The notes: generated from the sequence alone by a model not told the origin. Counted from the first letter of the stretch, positions 1 to 7,513 are shown. The stretch is 40,011 bases of DNA from Xanthomonas arboricola pv. populi (GCF_002939945.1 NZ_MDEB01000014.1:1-40011); one strand, 5' to 3'. Made by a program: numbers and translations.

Positions 1-184
1 TGGATGATTCCTCACTCTGTGGCAATAGTGTCGCGCATCTGCTGTGCTTTATTCAGAGGTTCCTGAGGCGTTAGCCTCTGCTTCGCTAAAAAATCGGGCG
101 AAATATCTGGTTTTCAGATATCCGAAAGAGCGCATTACGCTGGCTTTGCGGACATCCCGTCCGCTTACGTCGAGGACGGACGCC
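1..184 (+). other. Hairpin-rich region upstream of the first gene
   Basis: No coding region is supported here. The stretch holds several short inverted repeats in a row: GAGGC-GTTA-GCCTC (about 65-78), ATATCTG-5 nt-CAGATAT (103-121), AGCG-CATTA-CGCT (129-141) and GCGGAC-5 nt-GTCCGC (about 149-165). Together they could fold as a chain of hairpins in the 5' leader of the gene starting at 185. Whether this is an RNA regulator or only a terminator of an upstream gene outside the window cannot be decided. Confidence 0.3.
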
Positions 185-523
185 ATGACTGCTTCGAAAG
201 CTCTTTCGACTACCGCTCGGCGACGCGCCACGCCAGCGACCAAGCTGCAACCGCACGAAGAGCCCCTCACCTTCGGCGTCACCCTGCAGCAGATCGACCA
301 GTTCCATTCGCTGCTGCGCACGATCACTGCGCAGAGCGACATGGTGGCGGTGTGCAGCGGCAAGCCGCTGGATGCCACCAGTCTGTCGGTTCTGGGCGAG
401 AGCATCTTCAACGCCGCCCGCGCGGTGCGCGGTGTGGTCGATGAGATTTACGAGCAGCGCCTCGGTGTCGATGGTCCGGACGATGCGGCCGAAGCGAGCG
501 GGCAGCGCGGCGCCAGGGCCTGA
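185..523 (+). CDS. Small hypothetical protein
   Basis: An 112-residue protein without a signal peptide or membrane segment. The N-terminal 25 residues are basic and Ala/Thr/Arg-rich, and the rest looks like two amphipathic helices separated by a short linker (around residues 35-55 and 75-98). I do not recognise a named domain. It may belong to the small xanthomonad-specific proteins of the XAC0095-like kind, but that is a guess. The start at 185 is chosen because GAGGA at 172-176 sits 8 nt before it. The reading frame is open further upstream, but that part covers hairpin-forming leader sequence with unlike codon use. The C-terminal half has a layout loosely like that of the 154-residue protein at 6516-6980. 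Confidence 0.6.
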   Translation: MTASKALSTTARRRATPATKLQPHEEPLTFGVTLQQIDQFHSLLRTITAQSDMVAVCSGKPLDATSLSVLGESIFNAARAVRGVVDEIYEQRLGVDGPDDAAEASGQRGARA

Positions 524-551
524 CCGGGCGCCGCGTGCAATCGCGTCAGCC

Positions 552-1007
552 TCAACGCACCTTGTACAACACTGCCGCACCCGGCTTGGGCTCGAACATC
601 GGCACGGTCTGCTGCTTGAGCGCGGTGCCCTTGGCGTCCCACACCAGCGTCTCGGCGGGGTATTCCTCGTTGCGGGTCATGGTGTCGATCTGCTTGACGA
701 TCACCGTCTTGCCGGCGGGCACTTCCGGGTTCCAGGCGAACACGCCCAGGCGGCCGTAGAACACCGCAGGCGCGGCGGCATCCAGGCGGCGGTCCGGGCA
801 CATGACCAAGCCGCGTTCCAGCATCACCCGTAGTGCGCCCACGGGCACGGCCTTGACGGTGGGCGCGGTGCGGTCGGTGCTGTGGCCGGGGCAGACATTG
901 GCCGAGCGGGTGAGCATGTCCTCGACCACCTGGCGGTCGGACTGGGCCAAGGCTGGCAGGGCGGCGGTGGACAGGGCAAGCACGGCGAGGGCGGATTTCC
1001 AGGGCAT
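552..1007 (-). CDS. Secreted hypothetical protein (signal peptide)
   Basis: A 151-residue protein with a clear Sec signal peptide: a short basic start, a hydrophobic stretch, and an ALA-type cleavage site near residue 22. The mature part is probably periplasmic. It has two cysteines in CPG and CPD contexts that could form a disulfide, and no domain I can name. The start at 1007 is chosen because GAGGAG lies just upstream on the minus strand and the signal peptide begins directly at this Met. The frame is open further upstream (to about 1229), but that would bury the signal peptide. It faces the plus-strand gene at 1253 across about 245 bases with no visible gene. Confidence 0.7.
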   Translation of the reverse strand: MPWKSALAVLALSTAALPALAQSDRQVVEDMLTRSANVCPGHSTDRTAPTVKAVPVGALRVMLERGLVMCPDRRLDAAAPAVFYGRLGVFAWNPEVPAGKTVIVKQIDTMTRNEEYPAETLVWDAKGTALKQQTVPMFEPKPGAAVLYKVR

Positions 1008-1252
1008 CTGACAACTCCTCATGAGATGACACTCCAATACGGCAGCCCTGCAGGCGGGCTGCTGCCAGTGACGCGCCCGGATGCTAGCAATCCCTGCGTT
1101 AAGCGCTGCCAATGGTTGGCGCCGCTTCCGGGCAGGCGCGCAAGCGGGACTCGGCCACCGAAGCCGCCGCCGGCCCGCCAATCCCGCACGGGCCGGCCGG
1201 CGCGTAATGCAACGGCCGCTGACGCCCATCGCCGCTGTCAGGAGACTCCTGA

Positions 1253-1711
1253 TTGAGCGGCGGCGACGACGCGGATAGCGTGCGCGCTATCACACCGTTG
1301 GACTGCTTTATGGAACGCGCCGACCTCATTGCATCACTGCTCACCGGCATGCGGCGTGCCGAAGACTTCCGCGCGCAGGGGGCGGCCTACAACACCGCGC
1401 ACAGCCAGCAGATGGCGGTCGACCACGGCAAGGCCGCCGACGCCGAGCTGGTGCTGTCGCTGTTCGCCTTCACGCCGGAGCACCTCAAGCTGCTGGGCAG
1501 CACCGGCATCGAGGCCCTGGGCGAGATCGTCTGCCATGCCTGGGCCTTGAACGGCGGCAACAACGAGGCGCTGATCGGCTGGTTCCGCAAGCCCATGAAC
1601 GCGCTGGACGGCCAGACGCCGGCCGCCCTGGTCCGCAGCGGCAGCCTGAAGGTGCTGCTGCTGGTGCTCAGGCAGCAGCTGGAGTGGGAATTGCCCAAGC
1701 GCTCGGCCTGA
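1253..1711 (+). CDS. Orphan protein with MbcA/ParS (DUF2384)-like C-terminus
   Basis: A 152-residue protein. The C-terminal third carries a W-x3-P-x3-L-x-G-x2-P spacing (from about residue 118) that resembles the toxin-binding domain of Xre/MbcA/ParS antitoxins. No Xre helix-turn-helix is obvious in the N-terminal part, and no RES-type toxin gene follows, so if it is an antitoxin relative it stands alone. The start is a TTG at 1253 with AGGAGA at 1240-1245. The first in-frame ATG (1310) has no ribosome binding site. The next gene is convergent. The family call rests on motif spacing only and could be wrong. Confidence 0.5.
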   Translation: MSGGDDADSVRAITPLDCFMERADLIASLLTGMRRAEDFRAQGAAYNTAHSQQMAVDHGKAADAELVLSLFAFTPEHLKLLGSTGIEALGEIVCHAWALNGGNNEALIGWFRKPMNALDGQTPAALVRSGSLKVLLLVLRQQLEWELPKRSA

Positions 1712-1738
1712 GCATCAGGGCCGGCGACGTCGCGCCCT

Positions 1739-1761
1739 GGCGTGCCGGTGGCCGGCACGCC
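1739..1761. terminator. Perfect 10-bp hairpin between convergent genes
   Basis: The arms GGCGTGCCGG and CCGGCACGCC are perfectly complementary around a 3-base loop. The hairpin sits in the 80-base gap between the stop of the gene ending at 1711 and the stop of the esterase gene at 1792. No T-run follows on either strand, so a bidirectional hairpin terminator is likely by position only. Confidence 0.5.
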
Positions 1762-1791
1762 GGTTGGCAGCGCCGGCCGTGCATCGGCGCG

Positions 1792-3417
1792 CTACTGCTT
1801 GGGTCGCGCCACGGCGTACATCTCCCAGGCAATCTTCTTCATCAAGGCGTTGCTGTCCTCGCCCTCCTTGTACAGGTCGAAGTGGGTGCGGCCTTCCAGG
1901 TAGCGGAAGTCGCTTTTTGCGCCCAGGCCGTCCAGCACCGCCTGGAACTTGCGCGCCGCCCCATCCAGGTAGAACGTGTCGGCGGTGCCGACGATCAGGT
2001 GGAGTTTGCCGTCCAGATCCGGCTTGAGCGTGGGCCACTGCGCGGCCACGCGCGCGGCGATGTCGTAGTGCGTGCGCCAGTAGGCCACCACGGCCGGGTC
2101 CACCTTGCCGGTGTCGCGGTCGAACATCGGCAGCGGGCGGCCGTCGGGCCCGCGCGGCGAGAACACCCACTCGAAGGAGGTGAGCTGGCCGCCGTACGGG
2201 CCGAGCACGCGCTCGAGCTTGGCGAAGGTTTCCAGGTCGGCCACCACCTTGCCCTGGTCGCGGATCAACGGGAACTGGCTGCCGTCCGTGCGCCGGTAGA
2301 CGTTGGCATTGGGCGCGTACAGATCCGGCCCGGTGAAGTCGTGGAAGTCGCTCGAATCGGGCGAGGTGGACCAGGTGCCGCCGAACAGTTTGGGATAGCG
2401 CGTCTGCAGCCACAGCGTGGCCCAGCCGCCGGACGAATGCCCGTTCAAGAACCGGCCCTTGGCGTTGCCGTCCATCTTGTACTGGTGTTCGAGCGAGGGG
2501 ATCAGCTCTTCGGTCAGCGCAGTGCCCCAGGGGCCGTTGTTGACCGAGTCGGCGAACTCGTGGGTGCCGGTGGGCGTGGACTGGTCCAGGAACACCCAGA
2601 TCATCGGCGGCATCTGCTTGGCGGCCATCGCGCTCCAGGTGGCGGCGATGCTGCCGGCAAAACGGTTGTAGTTGCCGCCGAAGCCGTGGGTGACATACAC
2701 GGTGGGATAGCGGGTGGCGGCCTTGGCGTCGTAGCCGGGCGGGGTGAGCACGCGGGCGCGCAGCGACACCGGCCGGCCCCAGAACGCGCTCAGCGCCGGG
2801 CTGACCAGCGAGGCGTCTGCGCTATGCAGCCTGGCCTCCGGGATGGCGTCGCGGATTGCCTGCGGCGCCCGCGGCGACACCTGCCACGGGTCGTCCGACA
2901 CCGGCACCTGCTTGCTGAGCGTCAGCGTGGGCAACGGCTTGCCCTTGCCCTGCGTCACCACGGTGACCTCGCTCAACAGATCGCCGCCATCGCGGCCGCT
3001 GTAGCCGTAGCTGTGGTCCGGATCCAGCACGGCCTGGAACAGGTACTCGCCGGCCGGCAGCGCGGAAAACCCGCGGGGGAAGGCGATGTTGTCCAGGTCG
3101 ATCTCGACGCTGGCGCCGGGGGCGAGCGCGGTCACCTCCTGCGCCGCCACCGCCACCGCGGTCGGGCGGAACGGGTTCACGCTCACCTCCTCCACCTTGC
3201 CGGCTTTGCCGTCCTTGCCATCCTTGGCCGCGGCCTGGGCGTCCTTGGCCAGGGTGGCGAAGACCAGCAGGCGGCCGGACGCGGGCTGGTCGCTCGCCCC
3301 ATCCAGCGTGACACGCAGCAGGCGATGGGCGGCTGCCGGTGCGGCGGCGTGCGCGTAGCAGGCGCACAGCAGGCCAACGGCCAGACCCAGGCGGGGGGCA
3401 AGACGATGCAGGGACAT
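1792..3417 (-). CDS. Secreted alpha/beta-hydrolase, esterase D-type
   Basis: A 541-residue protein with an N-terminal Sec signal peptide (cleavage after AHA, about residue 24). An N-terminal beta-rich region follows, and from about residue 220 an alpha/beta-hydrolase domain of the putative esterase family (PF00756-like). The nucleophile elbow is GHSSGGW with Ser328; the sequence before it has the YVTHGFGGN oxyanion-type segment, and a C-terminal THFDLY motif can supply the histidine. It probably acts in the periplasm or outside the cell on an ester; the substrate cannot be read from sequence. The start at 3417 has AAAGGA upstream on the minus strand and begins the signal peptide directly. The frame is open further upstream, but that would hide the signal. 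It is transcribed away from hipBA, sharing the 3418-3822 gap. Confidence 0.85.
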   Translation of the reverse strand: MSLHRLAPRLGLAVGLLCACYAHAAAPAAAHRLLRVTLDGASDQPASGRLLVFATLAKDAQAAAKDGKDGKAGKVEEVSVNPFRPTAVAVAAQEVTALAPGASVEIDLDNIAFPRGFSALPAGEYLFQAVLDPDHSYGYSGRDGGDLLSEVTVVTQGKGKPLPTLTLSKQVPVSDDPWQVSPRAPQAIRDAIPEARLHSADASLVSPALSAFWGRPVSLRARVLTPPGYDAKAATRYPTVYVTHGFGGNYNRFAGSIAATWSAMAAKQMPPMIWVFLDQSTPTGTHEFADSVNNGPWGTALTEELIPSLEHQYKMDGNAKGRFLNGHSSGGWATLWLQTRYPKLFGGTWSTSPDSSDFHDFTGPDLYAPNANVYRRTDGSQFPLIRDQGKVVADLETFAKLERVLGPYGGQLTSFEWVFSPRGPDGRPLPMFDRDTGKVDPAVVAYWRTHYDIAARVAAQWPTLKPDLDGKLHLIVGTADTFYLDGAARKFQAVLDGLGAKSDFRYLEGRTHFDLYKEGEDSNALMKKIAWEMYAVARPKQ

Positions 3418-3688
3418 GCAGATCCTTTGGAACGCAGGTGGATGATGCGGGCGCACACGGCCCTGTGCAGACTGTAGCCAGTTCCCGGCCGACCGTGCGC
3501 CGCCATCGCGAGGTCTGGTCACCGTGTCCGATCTGCCTGTCGTGGGATCTCCGGCGGGGCGGTGCGAGTAGCGCAAGTGATCGTGTGCAGTCGAAGGCAG
3601 TTCAAGGCATCTCGCGTCGTGCGGCGATGCAACTAGGTAGGTCACGGGCTGCTTTTCCGCCCTGCGACGGTAAGTGTTTGAGGCTTGA

Positions 3689-3710
3689 AAACTAAAGTCA
3701 GCCTTAATTT
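3689..3710. promoter_or_regulatory. hipBA operator O1 (degenerate)
   Basis: This 22-base site aligns to the consensus AATCTAAAG-N4-CTTTAGATT with mismatches in both arms. It begins exactly 50 bases before the next copy at 3739. It is the weakest of the three, and the call depends on the spacing. Confidence 0.45.
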
Positions 3711-3738
3711 CGGCCTGGCGTGTAGCCAGGAGATAGCC

Positions 3739-3760
3739 AATCTAATGCCTGCTTTAGATT
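3739..3760. promoter_or_regulatory. hipBA operator O2
   Basis: AATCTAATG-N4-CTTTAGATT, one mismatch from a perfect 9-bp inverted repeat. It lies just upstream of the extended -10 element at 3769-3777, over the expected -35 region, so a bound repressor would block RNA polymerase. Confidence 0.7.
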
Positions 3761-3768
3761 TCACTTGT

Positions 3769-3777
3769 TGCTATAAA
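3769..3777 (+). promoter_or_regulatory. Extended -10 promoter element of hipBA
   Basis: TGCTATAAA matches the extended -10 pattern TGnTATAAT. It lies between operators O2 and O3. No good -35 hexamer is seen, which fits an extended -10 promoter. The predicted start of transcription is near 3784, giving a leader of about 40 bases. Confidence 0.5.
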
Positions 3778-3788
3778 ATTTTCGGGGT

Positions 3789-3810
3789 AATCTAAAGTCC
3801 GCTTTAGATT
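3789..3810. promoter_or_regulatory. hipBA operator O3 (perfect palindrome)
   Basis: AATCTAAAG-N4-CTTTAGATT, a perfect 9-bp inverted repeat starting 50 bases after O2 and 12 bases before the hipB start codon. It lies at and just after the expected transcription start, the usual place for autorepression by HipB-type proteins. Confidence 0.75.
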
Positions 3811-3822
3811 CGGTCATTCGCT

Positions 3823-4074
3823 ATGCGCGTCCCAATTGCCCAAGCATCCGACATCGGCGCCTATGTCCGTGCTGTGCGCAAGGCACAGGGCCTACGTCAG
3901 GACGACTTGGCCGCGCTGGCAGGCACCAGCCATGTGGTGCTGGGCAATGTCGAGCGCGGCAAGGACACCGTGCAACTGGGCCGGGTGTTCGAGCTGCTGC
4001 GGCAATTGGGCATCCAGGTCCAGCTGGACCTGCCTGTAGAGCTACCGGCTCCTGTAGACAAGCACCCCGAATGA
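3823..4074 (+). CDS. hipB: HipB-like antitoxin/repressor
   Basis: An 83-residue Xre-type DNA-binding protein. A helix-turn-helix covers about residues 11-66 (segments QDDLAALAGTS and VVLGNVERGK are the recognition region), and a short proline-rich tail follows. HipB proteins bind their cognate HipA kinase and repress their own operon. The stop overlaps the hipA start by 4 bases (ATGA), so the two are translationally coupled. Three operator-like palindromes precede it at 50-base intervals. The start codon has no strong ribosome binding site; the frame, length and operon position decide it. Confidence 0.88.
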   Translation: MRVPIAQASDIGAYVRAVRKAQGLRQDDLAALAGTSHVVLGNVERGKDTVQLGRVFELLRQLGIQVQLDLPVELPAPVDKHPE

Positions 4075-5348
4075 ACAACGCCGACGCGCCACGCAGCCTG
4101 GAACTGTGGCTGGAAAGCCGCCGCGTCGGCGAGCTGCGGGAGCAGGGCAATCTGTGGGTGCTCGCGTACGACCAGACGTGGCGCAAGGACGGCTTCGACC
4201 TGTCTCCCGCATTGCCACGCAGCGCGGGCGAGATCGTCGATGGCGGCAGCCAGCGTCCGGTGCAGTGGTTCTTCGACAATCTGCTGCCCGAAGAGGGCGG
4301 GCGCCGGCTGATTGCCAGCGACGCCGGCATCGACGCGGCAGATGCCTTCGGCCTGTTGCAGCGTTTCGGCCCGGAGTCGGCCGGCGCGTTGACCTTGCTG
4401 CGGCCAGGCCAGCAATTGCCGCCGCCGGCGCTGCAGCCGCTGGCCGATGCCGATCTATCTGCGCGTATTCGCGCCTTGCCTCGGCAACCGCTGACCCATG
4501 GCGCACCCAAGCGCATGTCGTTGGCGGGCGCCCAGCACAAGCTGGCGGTGGTGCTGGATGAGGGGCAGTTGTGGGAGCCGGTGGGCACGGCCGCGTCCAC
4601 CCACATTCTCAAGCCCGACCACGAACATGTGGACGACTACCCGCACAGCGCAGTCAACGAATGGTTCTGCATGGAGCTGGCCGCTGCGTGCGGACTGCCG
4701 GTGCCGCAGGTGGCCGTGCGCCGCGTGCCGGAGCCGGTGTATCTGGTGCGCCGCTTTGACCGCCTCGGCGATGGCCTGCAGGCGCAGCGCCGTTACGCGC
4801 TGGACGGCTGCCAATTGCTGTCGCTGGATCGCCTCTACAAATACCAACAAGCCACCAGCGACAACTTTCGCGCGCTCGAACGCATCAGCCGCATGCCCGC
4901 GGCCACCCGCATCGCGCTGCTGCGCTGGCAATTGTTCAACTTCTTCATCGGCAACAGCGACGCCCACCTCAAGAACCTGAGTTTCCTGCGCGGCGCCAAC
5001 GGCTGGGAACTCGCCCCCCACTACGATCTGCTCAGCACCAGCGTCTACAAGGCCCCCGATTGGGGTTTGGACGAGCTGGTCTTCCCGATGGGTAACGCCC
5101 GCCGTTACGCCACCATCGGTCGTGATGATGTCGCCGCATTTGGCGACTCCATTGGCGTGCCGCCAAAGCTGGCGTTGCGGCATCTGGATGAACTAGCGAT
5201 TGCGATCAAGCGTGAATCACACGCCGTGCTGCAGACTTATGAGCAAGGTGCCACGCATGCAGTGGACCCCGGTGAGGCGCGCCTGCTGCGGCAGATTGTG
5301 TTTGGGCCTGTGGTGGATGCGTTGAGTGCGGTGGCGTTGTTGCGTTGA
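4071..5348 (+). CDS. hipA: HipA-family serine/threonine kinase toxin
   Basis: A 425-residue protein of typical HipA length. Visible in order: an N-terminal couple-HipA region (about 1-110); the SLAGAQ-x-K nucleotide-binding loop at 150-157; a second conserved lysine in ILKP (Lys181); the catalytic motif GNSDAHLKN with Asp297; and the metal-binding YDLLS at 318-322 with Asp319. All key kinase residues seem intact. HipA kinases phosphorylate translation factors such as glutamyl-tRNA synthetase and cause growth arrest; the target here is not known. It is translated from an ATG overlapping the hipB stop and is probably held in check by HipB at the upstream operators. Confidence 0.9.
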   Translation: MNNADAPRSLELWLESRRVGELREQGNLWVLAYDQTWRKDGFDLSPALPRSAGEIVDGGSQRPVQWFFDNLLPEEGGRRLIASDAGIDAADAFGLLQRFGPESAGALTLLRPGQQLPPPALQPLADADLSARIRALPRQPLTHGAPKRMSLAGAQHKLAVVLDEGQLWEPVGTAASTHILKPDHEHVDDYPHSAVNEWFCMELAAACGLPVPQVAVRRVPEPVYLVRRFDRLGDGLQAQRRYALDGCQLLSLDRLYKYQQATSDNFRALERISRMPAATRIALLRWQLFNFFIGNSDAHLKNLSFLRGANGWELAPHYDLLSTSVYKAPDWGLDELVFPMGNARRYATIGRDDVAAFGDSIGVPPKLALRHLDELAIAIKRESHAVLQTYEQGATHAVDPGEARLLRQIVFGPVVDALSAVALLR

Positions 5349-5579
5349 CTGCAGCTGGTTCTAAAAGTTAGTAGCGGCGAGCAGATAAAGTCTAGAGGGT
5401 AAAACAAGCCTGATGGCTGGAGGCGGTGAGGTCAACTAAACCTTTATTAATGACGTTGACTTGCAAACGGAGCAGTCTGTCTCTCGCCCACGACTAATAC
5501 ATGCTAAAAATTGAAAAACAGTAATGAAACTATAAGATATAAAAATGCACAGCGATTTTTACAAAGCAGCGGGTGATGG
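5349..5579. other. AT-rich gap, weak promoter for the HEPN-like gene
   Basis: No gene is visible. Base composition falls sharply compared with the flanking Xanthomonas genes and stays AT-rich to about 6510, suggesting acquired DNA. A possible sigma70 promoter is TTGAAA at 5511-5516 and TAAGAT at 5533-5538 with a 16-base spacer. Confidence 0.4.
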
Positions 5580-6472
5580 ATGGCTCTTCTTGATATAGAA
5601 CTAATGGTCGAGCGTGTACGTAGCGATCAGGCTAAATCATTTATTAAAGAGGCTGTTGTTTGCTACAAAGCGGGAGCATACAGATCTTGCGTTGTTTCTA
5701 CTTGGGTTGCACTTATACACGACTTTCTGGAAAAGTTCAGAGAGTTAGCTCTTTCAGGCGACTCTTCGGCCAAAACCCTGGTAGATGAGTTTGATCGTAT
5801 CCAGGCTGCGCGAGATACCAATGCAGCACTGAAGTTTGAGCGCGAGGTACTGGACGTAGCACGAAATGATATGAGTTGATATCTGCTCAGGAACAGGTGG
5901 AGCTAAAACGATTATTCGAAGATCGCAATAGATTTGCACATCCAAACATAAATCAAGACGCCGAAATTCTGGATGCAACCCCTGAACTAGCACGCGCACA
6001 TCTGCGAGCTGCAGTTGAACATGTTATGCAGCGTCCACCGGTTCAGGGAAAAGTTGCACTATCAACAATTCGTGCAAGTGTTGAATCTCCATACTTTCCA
6101 AAAAATGTCACAGATGCGATGACCGCGCTTTCAACAGTTACCGCTTTCCAAATGCGTGATTTTGTACAGCAAGCTGTCGCTACGCCTGCTCCAGTGGTCG
6201 TGAATCGCGCTATTGAAATTCTTGAAAAATCTACAAGCTGGGATTCTTCAAACGCGATTATTTCTGTGATCAGCGAAAAGATGATTGATCTTTTATCCAA
6301 AGAGCAAGCAATAATTTTGCTAAAATCAAATGCTAATAGCGAAGTTAAGTGGAGCTTTAGTTTTCCTGGTCTTGTTAAGAGGCTTGTATCAAAGGGGCTG
6401 CTCAATGAAGCTGAAGTTAAAAACGTTGCGGCCTTGGATAGTGATGGTCTATTAGCTAAATATCAATATTAA
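5580..6472 (+). pseudogene. HEPN-like protein gene split by a frameshift
   Basis: Two reading frames of 99 codons (5580-5879) and about 198 codons (5876-6472) together make one protein of about 297 residues. The first ends with REVLDVARNDMS and stop. The second continues with ISAQEQ..LKRLFEDRNRFAHP. Adding one T at about 5876 (AGT-TGA to AGT-TTG) joins them smoothly. The RNRFAH segment fits the R-x4-H motif of HEPN ribonucleases, and the N-terminal part (KSFIKEAVVCYKAGAYRSCVVSTWVAL) is a helical region typical of such defence-linked proteins. It is AT-rich and codon-atypical, so probably acquired. It may be a true pseudogene or a sequencing error; no slippery heptamer supports programmed frameshifting. 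It lies directly after hipBA. Confidence 0.65.
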
Positions 6473-6515
6473 AATTTAATTAAAGTCGCTGATGAAATAA
6501 AGAATGGTTTTGCAG

Positions 6516-6980
6516 TTACTTAGTACCTGCAGTCCGCTCTTGTATGGTTTTTAGAGTCATCCGTGCAGCTGATGCCAAGGCCCTTGAGGCGTAGAACAAA
6601 CGTTCGGTCAAGTCACCGCCGAGGCCTGCTTGACCGTTGGCACAGGCGGCCTCATCTGCATGCAACAACTCCAGCAAGCCGTGCAATCCACTCACACAGT
6701 GATCCAATTGCGCGCAGTGCAGCGCCATGCCGAATTGCATCGGCAAGTCGGACCAGTGGATACCTGTCGTTCCTTCGGCAGCACTTGCTTCATCCAGGCG
6801 ACGGAAGAACACGTCCTCTGGCGCGTTTTGTGTGCTGGCTTCGTGTTGCCTATTAAGGGCCTCTATTGCGTTAGCGATGCGGGAAATGGTGTCTATGGGA
6901 AGATCGCTGGCAACAGATTGAATCCTGGTGCGCAGTAGTGAGCTTGTGCTATTTGCGCGGGCAGGTTTGGCGCGTGTCAT
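6516..6980 (-). CDS. Hypothetical protein with a structured RNA leader
   Basis: A 154-residue, mostly helical, soluble protein of unknown function. The N-terminal 20 residues are basic and Ser/Thr-rich. Two predicted amphipathic helices (about 92-110 and 125-148) form the C-terminal half, with an arrangement loosely like the 112-residue protein at 185-523. The ATG at 6980 is preceded on the minus strand by GAGGAA at good spacing. About 52 bases upstream of the start lies a three-way-junction RNA candidate (7033-7099), so expression may be controlled through the leader. The gene converges on the HEPN-like pseudogene. Confidence 0.65.
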   Translation of the reverse strand: MTRAKPARANSTSSLLRTRIQSVASDLPIDTISRIANAIEALNRQHEASTQNAPEDVFFRRLDEASAAEGTTGIHWSDLPMQFGMALHCAQLDHCVSGLHGLLELLHADEAACANGQAGLGGDLTERLFYASRALASAARMTLKTIQERTAGTK

Positions 6981-7032
6981 TGGAGTTCCTCGGAAAATTG
7001 AGGTCTGCCACCTCGCTGCTAAACGAAGGTGA

Positions 7033-7099
7033 CGGGCGATGCGCGGTTAGCAGACCGGTCCGAGGGCCGGCAGGCCTTACGGCCTCCGCGCACCGCCCG
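7033..7099 (-). ncRNA. Candidate structured RNA element (three-way junction) in the leader of the 154-aa gene
   Basis: The outer stem pairs 7033-7046 with 7086-7099 over 14 positions. Read as plus-strand RNA it has one A-C mismatch; read as minus-strand RNA that position is a G-U wobble, so the stem is unbroken. Inside, 7072-7085 folds as AGGCC-GTAA-GGCCT on the minus strand, giving a GNRA tetraloop, and a second small CCGG/CCGG stem lies beside it. Both the wobble and the tetraloop favour the minus strand as the functional RNA, matching the direction of the gene at 6516-6980. I do not recognise it as a known riboswitch class. It may also be a repeat or transcription pause element. Confidence 0.5.
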
Positions 7100-7288
7100 C
7101 CATAAAACTGGCTGGCACGCGACCACCACGAACTACAGACATAAAAAAACGCCTGTCATCCGTCGATGGGCGCTGGTGCGCCTCGGAAGGTTCGGACTGC
7201 TAAATCCGGCTGCGAGATTGGCCGCAGCAGTGAGGATCGTCCTCGCGTGTAATGCGGTTGTCAACTAGCGAAATAAGCAAGGAAAGGT

Positions 7289-7513
7289 TCACACGCGCAG
7301 CTTGTTGAAGGCCTCAGCCTCCTGCTCTGTCAGGCCAGCATCGCGACCGATATCTACGAGCAGTGAACCAAGTTTCACTCGTACCACTGGCTTCGTTGCT
7401 TCTTCAAGAATCGTACGGATTTCTGCGGCCATGCTCCTGCGTTGTTGCGCAGCGCGTTCTCGGATGGCGAGATAAACGTCGCCCGGAATATTGTGGACAG
7501 TGATAGATGGCAT
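7289..7513 (-). CDS. FitA-like ribbon-helix-helix antitoxin, no FitB partner
   Basis: A 74-residue protein. The first 40 residues form a ribbon-helix-helix domain (MPSITVHNIP strand, then two helices with AAEIRTILEEA). The tail KLGSLLVDIGRDAG resembles the toxin-binding segment of FitA antitoxins, which neutralise PIN-domain FitB ribonucleases and bind the operon promoter. The start at 7513 is preferred over the longer frame because GGAGA lies just upstream and FitA proteins begin with this strand. No PIN-domain gene follows on the minus strand: the region 6981-7288 has no suitable frame and contains early stops. It is therefore an orphan antitoxin or the remnant of a pair. Confidence 0.8.
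   Translation of the reverse strand: MPSITVHNIPGDVYLAIRERAAQQRRSMAAEIRTILEEATKPVVRVKLGSLLVDIGRDAGLTEQEAEAFNKLRV

Larger units (their letters stand above)
3418..3822. promoter_or_regulatory. Divergent control region between the esterase gene and hipBA
   Basis: A 405-base gap without a supported gene. The right-hand 135 bases are AT-rich and contain three copies of an operator-like palindrome and an extended -10 element (TG-C-TATAAA, 3769-3777) for hipBA. The left-hand part (3418-3688) should hold the leftward esterase promoter, but no convincing -35/-10 pair was found there. Confidence 0.6.

Noticed and set aside
1684..3477. 597-codon plus-strand open frame opposite the esterase gene
   Set aside because: It is antisense to a well-supported enzyme with signal peptide and GHSSGG motif; its Arg/His/Gly-rich translation is typical of a shadow frame in GC-rich DNA.
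3639..3660. A fourth hipBA operator one 50-base step upstream
   Set aside because: Only a GCTTTT fragment matches the consensus at the expected place, which is not above chance.
5868..5882. Programmed -1 frameshift joining the two HEPN-like frames
   Set aside because: A -1 shift would restore the frame, but no slippery heptamer or downstream stem-loop is visible. A point deletion is simpler.
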